A stretch of 29,791 nt of DNA from Treponema sp. (GCA_031254795.1 JAIRTS010000143.1:1-29791), one strand, 5' to 3'; numbered from the stretch's first letter, positions 14,770 through 22,469 are shown. The notes: a model not told the origin generated them from the sequence alone. A program made the numbers and translations.

Positions 14770-15483
14770 CTACCTCTCCTTGTGCGAAATGCGCTCTCTG
14801 CGTTTTGCCGTTTTTACAAGCGCGCCTGCATCTTCTTTTTGCTCTTTGCCGTATTTCATGCCATTGTAAATCCACACCTTCACTCCTATGGAACCAAAGG
14901 TGGTATGAGCCTCGGCAAAACCGTAATCAATATCCGCCCGCAAGGTGTGAAGCGGAATACGCCCTTCCTTCGCTTCCTCGGTACGGGACATTTCCGCGCC
15001 ACCGAGTCTGCCCGAAAGCCTCACCTTAACGCCCTGCGCGTTGCCTTTCTTCATCGCGTCGCTGATGGCTTTTTTCATGGTTCTCCTGAAAGAGGATCGG
15101 GCCACTAACTGGCGGGTTATATTATGGGCTACAATCTGGGCGTTGTTTTCCGCATTGCGGACTTCTTTTATCTTGATCTGTATTTTTTTGGCGACATGCT
15201 TCTGGAGATCGTTGCCAATCTTTTCGATATTCGCGCCTTTCACCCCGATGATGACGCCAGGGCGAGCTGTATGAATAGTGATCGTAATTCGTTGCGGATG
15301 CCTGATGATCTCAAGTTCCGCAATATCGGCGCCCTTCGTTTCAGGCATGTCCATGATCAACTTGCGCAGTTTAATATCCTCGTGCAAGGCACCGGCGTAT
15401 TCTTTCGGATCAACGTACCAGCGCGAAGACCACGTCTTATTGATGCCGATGCGCAATCCTATCGGATTAACTTTCTGTCCCAT
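14770..15483 (-). CDS. rpsC: 30S ribosomal protein S3 (uS3)
   Basis: A 237-residue S3 at the mRNA entry site. It has MGQKVNPIGLRIGINKTWSS, the KH domain around HTARPGVIIGVKGANIEKIG (about 73-92) and the C-terminal domain GRLGGAEMSRTEEAKEGRIP with HTLRADIDYGFAEAHTTFGS. A charged tail follows after residue 215. The ATG overlaps the rplV stop by one base. Confidence 0.98.
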   Translation of the reverse strand: MGQKVNPIGLRIGINKTWSSRWYVDPKEYAGALHEDIKLRKLIMDMPETKGADIAELEIIRHPQRITITIHTARPGVIIGVKGANIEKIGNDLQKHVAKKIQIKIKEVRNAENNAQIVAHNITRQLVARSSFRRTMKKAISDAMKKGNAQGVKVRLSGRLGGAEMSRTEEAKEGRIPLHTLRADIDYGFAEAHTTFGSIGVKVWIYNGMKYGKEQKEDAGALVKTAKRRERISHKER

Positions 15484-15863
15484 TAATTTCCCGCCTTTTC
15501 AATTTCGTCAACAACCACGGTGATATGACACATTCTTTTCAAAAGCATATCCGCCCTTCCTCTCGCGCGAAACCACACCCTTTTGAGGCGCGGCCCCTCG
15601 TCAATAAGAATCTCCTTCACATACAGCATCTCTTCTTCAAGTTTTTTATTCTGAAAGAGCGCGTTCGAAGTCGCGGATTTCACCGTTTTTCCGATAAGAC
15701 GCGCTCCCTTGTGCGGCATGTTCTCAAGAATGGACACAGCTTCGGGATACGGCTTGCGCCTAATAAGATCGGCCACCGGACGGAGCTTATAAGGCGAGCC
15801 AATGAGATACTTGCTGATCGCCCTGTACCCGCCCTTGAGCGGCTTTCTTTTCTGTTTACCCAT
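15483..15863 (-). CDS. rplV: 50S ribosomal protein L22 (uL22)
   Basis: A 126-residue L22 whose long hairpin lines the exit tunnel. Motifs are SPYKLRPVADLIRRKPYPEA, ANALF-like TSNALFQNKKLEEEMLYVKE and GPRLKRVWFRARGRADMLLK RMCHITVVV. It overlaps rpsS and rpsC by one base each, forming a tightly coupled trio. Confidence 0.98.
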   Translation of the reverse strand: MGKQKRKPLKGGYRAISKYLIGSPYKLRPVADLIRRKPYPEAVSILENMPHKGARLIGKTVKSATSNALFQNKKLEEEMLYVKEILIDEGPRLKRVWFRARGRADMLLKRMCHITVVVDEIEKAGN

Positions 15864-16141
15864 TACTTACCAGCCTTTTTATCGGATCCCGCGTGTCCTC
15901 GAAAAATTCGTGTAGGAGCAAATTCGCCCAGCTTATGCCCGACAAGGTTTTCCGTAATATACACCGGAATCCACGCTTTGCCATTATAGACGGAAATGGT
16001 TCCGCCAACCATTTCAGGGATGATCGTAGAACAACGAGAGTAGGTCTTTATCATTTTCCTATTCCCGGCCTTGCTCATCTCCAACACTTTCTTATAAAGG
16101 CTCTTTTCAATAAAAGGACCCTTCTTAATCGACCTAGACAC
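15863..16141 (-). CDS. rpsS: 30S ribosomal protein S19 (uS19), GTG start
   Basis: A 92-residue S19 of the 30S head. It has SRSIKKGPFIEKSLYKKV, the core TYSRCSTIIPEMVGGTISVY and HKLGEFAPTRIFRGHAGSD. The initiation codon is GTG at 16141, six bases after AGGAG; no ATG lies near in frame. Confidence 0.97.
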   Translation of the reverse strand: MSRSIKKGPFIEKSLYKKVLEMSKAGNRKMIKTYSRCSTIIPEMVGGTISVYNGKAWIPVYITENLVGHKLGEFAPTRIFRGHAGSDKKAGK

Positions 16142-16150
16142 GTTTTACTC

Positions 16151-16981
16151 CTACTTTTTCTTGCCGCGGCTTACAATAAACCGTGATGAAGGCTTGTGCT
16201 TTTTCCGTGTTTTATAGCCTTTAGTCGGCTGCCCCCACGGGGTAACCGGATGGATGCCCTTGCTCTTTCCCTCGCCGCCGCCGTGCGGGTGATCAACCGG
16301 ATTCATCGCCATGCCGCGGACAGTAGGACGAATGCCAAGCCATCGTTTGCGTCCGGCTTTGCCAAGCTGGGTGTTCATATGGTCGCCATTGCCGACAGCG
16401 CCGATGGTGGCGTAACACTTCTTGAACACCATGCGCATCTCACCGGAAGGCAATTTGATCGTAACGTAGTCCCCCTCTTTTGCGGCCACAAGAGCGCCCG
16501 CGCCCGCAGAACGAACCATCTGGCCGCCCTTGCCAAGCGTAAGCTCAACATTGTGAATCGTAAAACCCAACGGAATATTTTCGAGCGGAAGGGCGTTGCC
16601 TTCAGCAATGGGCGATCCGGGTCCGCTTAGGATGGAAGCCCCGACCGCCAAACCTTTTGGCGCGATGATATAGCGTTTTTCACCATCCCTATAGTTAATA
16701 AGGGCGATGTTGGCGCTACGGTTCGGATCGTACTCAATAGTGGCGACCTTGCCGGGAACGCCGATCTTATCCCGCTTGAAATCAATGTCGCGGTACAACC
16801 GTTTATGCCCGCCGCCTTTGTGCCTGACGCTGATACGCCCAAAAGAATCTCTTCCCGCCCGCCGCTTTTTCCCCGATGTAAGCGATTTTTCAGGCGCGTT
16901 ATTCTGGGAGAGTTCGGAAAAATCCAGCCCAATCAACTGCCTCATCCCCGCAGTTATAGGTTTATATGTCTTGATACCCAT
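16151..16981 (-). CDS. rplB: 50S ribosomal protein L2 (uL2)
   Basis: A 276-residue L2, needed for subunit joining and peptidyl-transferase activity. Marks include ISVRHKGGGHKRLYRDIDFK, GDHMNTQLGKAGRKRWLGI, RPTVRGMAMNPVDHPHGGGE with the conserved His of the DHPHGG loop, and the basic end. It is 18 bp after rplW. Confidence 0.99.
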   Translation of the reverse strand: MGIKTYKPITAGMRQLIGLDFSELSQNNAPEKSLTSGKKRRAGRDSFGRISVRHKGGGHKRLYRDIDFKRDKIGVPGKVATIEYDPNRSANIALINYRDGEKRYIIAPKGLAVGASILSGPGSPIAEGNALPLENIPLGFTIHNVELTLGKGGQMVRSAGAGALVAAKEGDYVTIKLPSGEMRMVFKKCYATIGAVGNGDHMNTQLGKAGRKRWLGIRPTVRGMAMNPVDHPHGGGEGKSKGIHPVTPWGQPTKGYKTRKKHKPSSRFIVSRGKKK

Positions 16982-16999
16982 AGTTCTTCTCCGCCTGCC

Positions 17000-17287
17000 T
17001 TACACGCCTTCAAACAACCCGATTTTTTCACCAGCAGACAAGCGGACAATCGCTTTTTTCCACATCGCCGTCCTGCCCGGTCTGCCGCGTTGCCGTTTCG
17101 GTTTGCCGCCCACCACCATGACATTGCATGAGAGCGGGTGAACATTAAACAATTTAGCGACAGCCTCTTTTATTTGCAACTTGTTCGCGCGCATGTCAAC
17201 CTTAAACACATACTTTCCCTCTTCACGCAAGAGGTTCGCCTTTTCAGAAAGCACAGGCTCAATAAGGATATTTTCAAATGCGATCAT
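17000..17287 (-). CDS. rplW: 50S ribosomal protein L23 (uL23)
   Basis: A 95-residue L23 at the tunnel exit, where trigger factor and SRP dock. It has ENILIEPVLSEKANLLREEG, YVFKVDMRANKLQIKEAVAK and the basic loop GGKPKRQRGRPGRTAMWKKA. Its ATG overlaps the rplD stop by four bases (ATGA). Confidence 0.97.
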   Translation of the reverse strand: MIAFENILIEPVLSEKANLLREEGKYVFKVDMRANKLQIKEAVAKLFNVHPLSCNVMVVGGKPKRQRGRPGRTAMWKKAIVRLSAGEKIGLFEGV

Positions 17288-17925
17288 GCTTCAGCCCTCT
17301 CCTTTTGCCCATAAAAATCATTGAGATTCTTCACTGCGGTTTCAAGCGCGATGACAGAACGCGCATAAAAAAGATCGTGGGCGTTAAGCCTGTTGTATGA
17401 CAGATACGTAAGCCACGGTATATTCGCCGCAGCGCGTTTCACAAACGGATCGTCATCTTTCAGGACAATCACCGTCCGCTCTCCCCCGGCAAAATTCTTG
17501 AGGATACTAACCAAATCTCTCGTCTTTCCTGACACGATGGAAAAATCCTCCACAATTTTTATCATATCCGACTGGGCTTTCAAACTCAAAATGCTTTTAA
17601 GACCGAGCCGCTTCGCCTTCTTCGGCATCGCATAGGAATAGTCTCTGGGTTTTGGTCCAAAAACAACGCCGCCGCCCACTAAAACAGGCGACTTCTTGTC
17701 GCCGCGCCGCGCTCGTCCGGTCCCTTTCTGCTTATAAGGCTTCGCGTTTGATCCATGAACCTCTCCACGATCTTTAGTACTCGCGCAACCAAGCCGTTTA
17801 TTGGCAAGCTCATTATTTATCGCATACCAAATGCTGTCTTCATTTACCTGAAGCCCGAAAACCGCATCATTCAAGTCAATGCTCCGGATTTCCTTACCTT
17901 CTATTGAATATACCGTTCTGTTCAT
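17284..17925 (-). CDS. rplD: 50S ribosomal protein L4 (uL4)
   Basis: A 213-residue L4, with an extended loop in the exit tunnel and, in E. coli, the repressor of the S10 operon. The loop is visible as KPYKQKGTGRARRGDKKSPV and GGGVVFGPKPRDYSYAMPKK. The C-terminal half has NIPWLTYLSYNRLNAHDLFY. It starts 21 bp after rplC behind GAGGAAGCG. Confidence 0.98.
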   Translation of the reverse strand: MNRTVYSIEGKEIRSIDLNDAVFGLQVNEDSIWYAINNELANKRLGCASTKDRGEVHGSNAKPYKQKGTGRARRGDKKSPVLVGGGVVFGPKPRDYSYAMPKKAKRLGLKSILSLKAQSDMIKIVEDFSIVSGKTRDLVSILKNFAGGERTVIVLKDDDPFVKRAAANIPWLTYLSYNRLNAHDLFYARSVIALETAVKNLNDFYGQKERAEA

Positions 17926-17946
17926 CGCTTCCTCATTTCGATGCGC

Positions 17947-18567
17947 TTACCGCTTCACTGCCGCTCTGACAAGCACCAGCCTCTTTTTGACACCGGGAAC
18001 GGCACCGCGAATCAACAGCAACTGCTTTTCGGCGTCAATCTTAACCACCTTCTGACTCAACACTGTTGTCTTTTCACGTCCCATGCGACCAGGCAACTTT
18101 ACATTCTTGAACGTTCTGGCCGGATAGGTCGACTGTCCCGTCGAGCCGGGCTCACGGTGGAACTTGGAACCATGCGAATGGCGTCCGCCTGCAAACCCCC
18201 ACCGTTTCATAACGCCCTGAAAGCCCTTGCCTTTCGATACGCCGGTAACATCTACATAACGGCAACCCGTAAAAAGCTCTACGCCTAACGAATCGCCGAC
18301 AGCCACTTCTTTTTCAAAATCACGCACCTCTTTGAGGTGTTTTTTCGGCGTTATATTCTCAGGAAATTGACCCGCATAGGGTTTTGTCACCAGTTTTTTT
18401 TTCTCATCATCTACACCGAGTACAACCGCGTCATACCCATCTTTTTCTTTACTCTTCTGAGCAATGACCACATTTGGATCGATACGCAACACCGTCACCG
18501 GAACAAGAACACCTGTATCATCAAAAATCTGTGTCATACCCACTTTTCTCGCCATAAGCCCTAACAT
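17947..18567 (-). CDS. rplC: 50S ribosomal protein L3 (uL3)
   Basis: A 206-residue L3, an early assembly protein that reaches the peptidyl-transferase centre. It has MLGLMARKVGMTQIFDDTGV, the central VTGVSKGKGFQGVMKRWGFA and SHGSKFHREPGSTGQSTYPA. The frame extends 11 codons upstream, but ATG at 18567 matches the family N-terminus and lies downstream of GGAG. The gap to rpsJ is 60 bp. Confidence 0.98.
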   Translation of the reverse strand: MLGLMARKVGMTQIFDDTGVLVPVTVLRIDPNVVIAQKSKEKDGYDAVVLGVDDEKKKLVTKPYAGQFPENITPKKHLKEVRDFEKEVAVGDSLGVELFTGCRYVDVTGVSKGKGFQGVMKRWGFAGGRHSHGSKFHREPGSTGQSTYPARTFKNVKLPGRMGREKTTVLSQKVVKIDAEKQLLLIRGAVPGVKKRLVLVRAAVKR

Positions 18568-18627
18568 GCTTGACTCCATCCAACGACGCGCGATTTTCAC
18601 CCATGTCCGAGTAAAAATTCACACCCG

Positions 18628-18936
18628 TTACTGCTTTATTCCAACATCCACACCGGCAGGAAGTTCCAATTTCATAAGCGCATCCATCACTTCAGGGGAA
18701 GGGTTAATTATATCAATCAAACGCTTGTGCGTCCGCATTTCAAACTGCTCGCGGGATTTTTTGTTCACATGAGGGGAACGGAGAACCGTCACTTTCTGTA
18801 TGCCCGTCGGAAGCGGAATTGGCCCCGTCACTTTGGCTCCTGCCTTCTGAACAGCCTGTACGATAGATCTCGCGCTTTGATCAATAAGTTCCACATCGAA
18901 ACCGCGCAATTTTACGCGAATTCGTTCCTTAATCAT
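18628..18936 (-). CDS. rpsJ: 30S ribosomal protein S10 (uS10)
   Basis: A 102-residue S10, also the NusE partner in antitermination. It has RIRVKLRGFDVELIDQSARS, GPIPLPTGIQKVTVLRSPHV, KKSREQFEMRTHKRLIDII and the usual acidic end. A Shine-Dalgarno GGAGG lies 4 nt before the ATG. It follows tuf across an 80 bp gap that holds a hairpin. Confidence 0.98.
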   Translation of the reverse strand: MIKERIRVKLRGFDVELIDQSARSIVQAVQKAGAKVTGPIPLPTGIQKVTVLRSPHVNKKSREQFEMRTHKRLIDIINPSPEVMDALMKLELPAGVDVGIKQ

Positions 18937-18957
18937 TATTCCTCCAAGACTTTTGAA

Positions 18958-19001
18958 CCTCTCGCCAAAACGCGCCTACACCGGACGCGCCGGACGAGAG
19001 G
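18958..19001. other. Hairpin between tuf and rpsJ
   Basis: CCTCTCG (18958-18964) and CGAGAGG (18995-19001) are perfect inverted repeats, extendable to about 10 pairs with one mismatch, around a GC-rich 30 nt loop. The position just after the tuf stop codon suggests a partial terminator, an attenuator or a processing site. There is no U-run, so full termination is not expected. Confidence 0.45.
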
Positions 19002-19016
19002 CTCACACGCGTCCAA

Positions 19017-20228
19017 CTATTCGAGAATCTCAGTAACCTGTCCGGATGCTACAGTTTTTCCACCCTCGCGGATCGCGAAACGAAGGTTTTTCTCCATCGC
19101 TATGGGGTGGATCAGCTCGCCGATAATTTCGGTGTTGTCGCCAGGCATAACCATCTTCTCGCCGGGCTTCGCTTCGCCGGGAAGCGTTACGGTACCGGTA
19201 ATATCCGTGGTGCGGAAGTAGAACTGCGGACGATATCCCGTAAAGAACGGGCTGTGACGACCGCCCTCCTCTTTGGAAAGACATACAATCTGCCCTTTGA
19301 ATTTACAGTGCGGAGTAATGGTGCCGGGCTTCGCAAGCACCTGCCCGCGCTCGACTTCTTTCTTGTCAATGCCACGGAGAAGCACACCAACATTGTCGCC
19401 GGACTGCGCGGAATCGAGCAATTTATTAAACATCTCAAGTCCGGTCGCAACGGTCTTTTTGGTGGGCCTGATGCCAACAATCTCAACGTCTTCGTTGAGA
19501 TTGATAACGCCTCGCTCAACCTTGCCGGTGACAACGGTGCCACGCCCGGAAATGGTGAATACATCTTCAATCGGCATCAGGAAGGGCTTCGCGTCATCTC
19601 GTATGGGATCGGGGAAGTATTCATCCATAACGGTGAGCAATTCCTCAACGCACTTGGTGCTGTCGCTGTCCCTGCCCTCAAGAAGCTCGGTCATCGCAAG
19701 GAACGCCGATCCTTTAATAATAGGAATTTCATCCCCCGGGAATCCGTTGTCCGTCAGAACATCCTTAATTTCTTCTTCAACAAGTTCAAGAAGCTCAGGA
19801 TCATCAACAAGGTCAACCTTATTCAGGAATACAATGATGTTGGGAACGCCGACTTGACGAGCGAGAATAATATGCTCGCGTGTCTGGGGCATAACCGAAT
19901 CAGGGGCGGAGACCACCAACACGGCGCCGTCCATCTGAGCCGCGCCCGTGATCATATTCTTAATGTAATCCGCGTGACCCGGACAGTCGATATGCGCATA
20001 GTGGCGTTTTTCCGATTGATATTCCAAGTGCCTCGTGTTAATGGTGATACCGCGCTCTTTTTCCTCGGGCGCATTATCAATGTCGTCAAATTTCATCAAC
20101 TTATCACCATACTTCTTGGCGCAATACATTGTAATTGCCGCGGAGAGAGTCGTCTTCCCGTGATCCACATGCCCGATTGTACCGACATTCATGTGCATCT
20201 TTGTTCTATTAAACCGATTCTTTGCCAT
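19017..20228 (-). CDS. tuf: Elongation factor Tu
   Basis: A 403-residue GTPase that brings aminoacyl-tRNA to the ribosome. The GTP-binding motifs are GHVDHGKT (19-26), DCPGH (81-85) and NKVD (136-139). Domain II/III include EDVFTISGRGTVVTGKVERG and GYRPQFYFRTTDITGTVTLP; the TTDITG wording and overall sequence look treponemal. It has a strong AGGAGG site. It follows rpsG directly without the usual fusA, across a 321 bp gap. Confidence 0.99.
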   Translation of the reverse strand: MAKNRFNRTKMHMNVGTIGHVDHGKTTLSAAITMYCAKKYGDKLMKFDDIDNAPEEKERGITINTRHLEYQSEKRHYAHIDCPGHADYIKNMITGAAQMDGAVLVVSAPDSVMPQTREHIILARQVGVPNIIVFLNKVDLVDDPELLELVEEEIKDVLTDNGFPGDEIPIIKGSAFLAMTELLEGRDSDSTKCVEELLTVMDEYFPDPIRDDAKPFLMPIEDVFTISGRGTVVTGKVERGVINLNEDVEIVGIRPTKKTVATGLEMFNKLLDSAQSGDNVGVLLRGIDKKEVERGQVLAKPGTITPHCKFKGQIVCLSKEEGGRHSPFFTGYRPQFYFRTTDITGTVTLPGEAKPGEKMVMPGDNTEIIGELIHPIAMEKNLRFAIREGGKTVASGQVTEILE

Positions 20229-20549
20229 GCATATCCTCCTTTGCTTTTTCAGGACGCACTGTTTATTCTTTCAATCCCAGAAAACGGATTGATAATTGAG
20301 CCTTTTTCAAAACTCGGCCAGTTTTAAAAAAGGCTTTAGGAAAAGCGGGCAAAGCCCACATTTCCATTTAAATCTAAGGTTGTTTTCCCAACGCTAAAGT
20401 CGCGGGAAAGACTCGCAAAACAATAAATTATCACAGCCAAATCACTAATGTATATCGAAAACAAAAGACAAGAAAAGCGGCAGAAACTTTCTGAGATAGC
20501 TCCGCTCCACCTGTGCCGTTTCAATAACGATCGGTTTGGATTGGCAAAA
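20229..20549. other. 321 bp rpsG-tuf gap with hairpins, no gene
   Basis: No supported gene lies here; the open frame on the minus strand is a continuation shadow. In the direction of transcription the gap holds a GGGC/GCCC hairpin (20347-20357) followed by CTTTT, then a large hairpin with 16 nt arms (20299-20314 and 20320-20335). A GATAAT-like -10 occurs but without a good -35 box, so I do not call a promoter. Confidence 0.5.
20299..20335. other. Long hairpin upstream of tuf
   Basis: AGCCTTTTTCAAAACT (20299-20314) pairs with AGTTTTAAAAAAGGCT (20320-20335), with one mismatch that would be G-U in RNA, around a CGGCC loop. It may end or slow the rpsL-rpsG transcript or protect the 5' end of a tuf transcript. 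Its CAAAAC core recalls the palindromes at 3.3, 4.6 and 8.4 kb, but the flanking arms differ. Confidence 0.5.
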
Positions 20550-21020
20550 TCACCACTTATAATGGGCAAAAGCCTTGTTAGCCTCTGCCATCTTAAATGT
20601 ATCGTCGCGCTTTTTGATCGCAGTTCCCGTGTTATTGAAGGCGTCCATCAACTCAGCGGCAAGACGCTCGCCCATGCCACGTCCATTTCTCGAACGGGCC
20701 GCCTTGATAATCCATCGCATCGCAAGGGCTTCCCTGCGAGTCTCCCGAATTTCAATAGGAACTTGATACGTCGCGCCGCCAACTCTACGAGACTTCACTT
20801 CAAGACGCGGTTTCACATTATCCACAGCTTTCAGAAAAATGTCAAGTGGCTCTTCGTTCATTTTTTTACGAATTTCATCAAAAGCACCGTCAATAATACG
20901 AAGCCCCACAGAGCGCTTGCCCTGCCACATCATACGATTGACAAATTTTGCAACAACAACGCTATTGTATTTAGGATCAGGCGCAATTCCCCGATCAATA
21001 GTCTTCTTTTTCCGTCCCAT
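20550..21020 (-). CDS. rpsG: 30S ribosomal protein S7 (uS7)
   Basis: A 156-residue S7, organiser of the 30S head and, in E. coli, repressor of the str operon. Motifs are MGRKKKTIDRGIAPDPKYNS, VKPRLEVKSRRVGGATYQVP, VEI-like PIEIRETRREALAMRWIIKA and MGERLAAELMDAFNNTGTAI. The usual C-terminal FAHYKW is intact. It starts 12 bp after rpsL. Confidence 0.98.
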   Translation of the reverse strand: MGRKKKTIDRGIAPDPKYNSVVVAKFVNRMMWQGKRSVGLRIIDGAFDEIRKKMNEEPLDIFLKAVDNVKPRLEVKSRRVGGATYQVPIEIRETRREALAMRWIIKAARSRNGRGMGERLAAELMDAFNNTGTAIKKRDDTFKMAEANKAFAHYKW

Positions 21021-21032
21021 TTCCCTGCTTCC

Positions 21033-21407
21033 TTACGCCTTAGGCTTTTTCGCGCCGTATTTCGACCGGCCGCGTTTACGCCCCTCTACGCCGAGGGTGT
21101 CTTTCGCGCCGCGGATAATATGATAGCGCACGCCAGGCAAATCCTTGACACGTCCTCCGCGCACAAGAACAACCGAGTGTTCCTGCAAATTGTGTCCTTC
21201 ACCGGGAATATAGGCGGTTACTTCGGTTCCATGAGAAAGGCGCACACGAGCGACCTTTCGTTGCGCGGAATTCGGCTTTTTAGGCGTTGTTACCATGACG
21301 CGGGTGCAAACGCCCCGTTTCTGGGGACATGAATGAAGCGCCGGCGACTTCGTCTTAGAGGAAACTTGCTGCCGTCCAAAACGAACTAACTGATTAATTG
21401 TTGGCAT
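21033..21407 (-). CDS. rpsL: 30S ribosomal protein S12 (uS12)
   Basis: A 124-residue S12 at the decoding centre. It has MPTINQLVRFGRQQV, CPQKRGVCTRVMVTTPKKPN and VLVRGGRVKDLPGVRYHII. Residues 43 and 88, the classic sites of streptomycin-resistance changes, are both lysine, the wild-type state. A GGGAG lies 10 nt before the ATG. It is the first gene of the ribosomal cluster and has its own promoter. Confidence 0.98.
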   Translation of the reverse strand: MPTINQLVRFGRQQVSSKTKSPALHSCPQKRGVCTRVMVTTPKKPNSAQRKVARVRLSHGTEVTAYIPGEGHNLQEHSVVLVRGGRVKDLPGVRYHIIRGAKDTLGVEGRKRGRSKYGAKKPKA

Positions 21408-21440
21408 GAACTAAAAACTCCCGTTTCATAATGAGATGAA

Positions 21441-21469
21441 AGTCTACTTGACTTTAAAAAAAAAGTCAA
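21441..21469 (-). promoter_or_regulatory. Promoter of the rpsL-led ribosomal cluster
   Basis: On the minus strand TTGACT (21464-21469) and TAGACT (21441-21446) are spaced by 17 bp, giving a start near 21434 and a leader of about 27 nt. The -35 box and the spacer together form a perfect inverted repeat, CTTGACTTT at 21447-21455 and AAAGTCAAG at 21462-21470. A longer imperfect palindrome lies just upstream at 21492-21518. Confidence 0.65.
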
Positions 21470-21592
21470 GCGGAATTTAAATTTTTTTTGACAAACCGGG
21501 GAAATTTCTCCCTGTTTGGCGGGAATCGCGGCCAAGCCGGACGCTTTTCAAAACCGCTTTTTGAAGCTACCATCAAGCCTCCACGCCAGAAG

Positions 21593-21769
21593 TCATTTTT
21601 CGCGATCTTTCCCCGCTTTTTCCTGAAAAGAAGGACACTGAAATCCGGTCGCCTGAAAAACCTCCAAAGAAGGGAAATTTCTTGACTTTACGCCGAACAC
21701 GAGGCAGGCGTGGGGAAACGCGGGTTCCCACGTTATCTTAAAATGGAGGCACTTGCGGCAATCTATCAT
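21593..21769 (-). CDS. Small conserved cysteine-motif protein
   Basis: A 58-residue protein beginning MIDCRKCLHFKITWEPAFPH and continuing with C, a FGVKSRNFPS stretch and QATGFQCPSF. The four cysteines (CxxC, a middle C and a late C) and the pattern CxxCxxF-TW-P-C-FGxKS-PS-G-C-F resemble a family of tiny conserved proteins of unknown role; I recall the pattern but cannot check it. The start is uncertain: in-frame ATGs lie at 21769, 21775 and 21805 and none has a Shine-Dalgarno sequence. A good promoter lies upstream at 21833-21861. It reads towards the ribosomal cluster, ending 185 bp before rpsL. Confidence 0.7.
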   Translation of the reverse strand: MIDCRKCLHFKITWEPAFPHACLVFGVKSRNFPSLEVFQATGFQCPSFQEKAGKDREK

Positions 21770-21832
21770 AGTCATAGCGTAGCCCGTCAGCCCGTTAGCC
21801 GCCATTTATATAAGAATCGACGCATACTAGCG

Positions 21833-21861
21833 ATTATAATAGCAACCATTAAAAATGTCCA
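21833..21861 (-). promoter_or_regulatory. Promoter of the small cysteine-motif gene
   Basis: TGGACA (21856-21861) and TATAAT (21833-21838) on the minus strand are spaced by 17 bp, with the expected start near 21826. This is 21 nt before the furthest upstream in-frame ATG. It is divergent from the NUDIX promoter about 70 bp away. Confidence 0.65.
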
Positions 21862-21910
21862 GCTTGACGGGAAACATTGGACGCCATTTACGCCGTTTTT
21901 CAGGTTTGGC

Positions 21911-21939
21911 TTGAAATATGCCGCTGTTCTTTCTATAAT
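21911..21939 (+). promoter_or_regulatory. Promoter of the NUDIX gene, predicted leaderless
   Basis: TTGAAA (21911-21916) and a perfect TATAAT (21934-21939) are spaced by 17 bp. Only ACACAC lies between the -10 box and the ATG at 21946, so the ATG falls on the expected first transcribed base and there is no room for a ribosome-binding site. Confidence 0.75.
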
Positions 21940-21945
21940 ACACAC

Positions 21946-22467
21946 ATGTTTCGCTATTGTCCACATTGCGGCTCATCGCAAGTACGGGTCGCGGGGAGCC
22001 AACGGTTTTCTTGCGATGACTGTACGTTTGTGTTTTTTCAAAACGTCGCCACGGCCACGGGGTGCATCATCAGCGCCAAGACGGGCGTGTTGTTTGAAGT
22101 GAGGGGAAAAGAGCCGGGAAAGGATAAGTTGGGCTTTCCCGGCGGTTTTGTGAACCCGGGCGAAGGCGCTATTGAAGGGATCAGGCGGGAATGCGTCGAA
22201 GAAATCGGCTGGGATCCGGGCGAAAACGTACGCTTTATGGCTTCTTTTCCTAATGAGTATCGCTATAAGGGCGTTCTATACCATACATGCGATCTCTATT
22301 TCACGGTTTCCGCTCCGGAATTGACCCTCTCCGATCTCACTCTTGATACAAAAGAAACACGCGAAGTCCGTTTCATTATGCCCCATGAAATCGCCCTTGA
22401 CGACATCGCGTTTGACGCCGCTAAAAAAGCGTTGCGTTATTTCACCCTCTCTATGGCGAGACGGTAA
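21946..22467 (+). CDS. Zinc-ribbon NUDIX hydrolase
   Basis: A 173-residue protein with an N-terminal zinc ribbon (CPHC at 5-8, CDDC at 23-26) and a full NUDIX box at 67-89: G67, E73, R81, E82, E85, E86 and G88. It should cleave a nucleoside diphosphate linked to another group, perhaps ADP-ribose or a dinucleotide; the substrate cannot be named. The frame is open further upstream, but the ATG at 21946 gives the natural start MFRYCPHCGS and lies right behind a promoter. It converges on nagB. Confidence 0.92.
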   Translation: MFRYCPHCGSSQVRVAGSQRFSCDDCTFVFFQNVATATGCIISAKTGVLFEVRGKEPGKDKLGFPGGFVNPGEGAIEGIRRECVEEIGWDPGENVRFMASFPNEYRYKGVLYHTCDLYFTVSAPELTLSDLTLDTKETREVRFIMPHEIALDDIAFDAAKKALRYFTLSMARR

Positions 22468-22469
22468 AC

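Noticed and set aside
19107..20327. A 406-codon open frame on the plus strand opposite tuf.
   Set aside because: It is the antisense shadow of tuf; the minus frame encodes a complete EF-Tu with all GTP-binding motifs, and the plus translation looks like no known protein.
20336..20569. A 77-codon minus-strand frame in the rpsG-tuf gap.
   Set aside because: It overlaps the end of rpsG in another frame, has no ribosome site and shows no protein-like motif.
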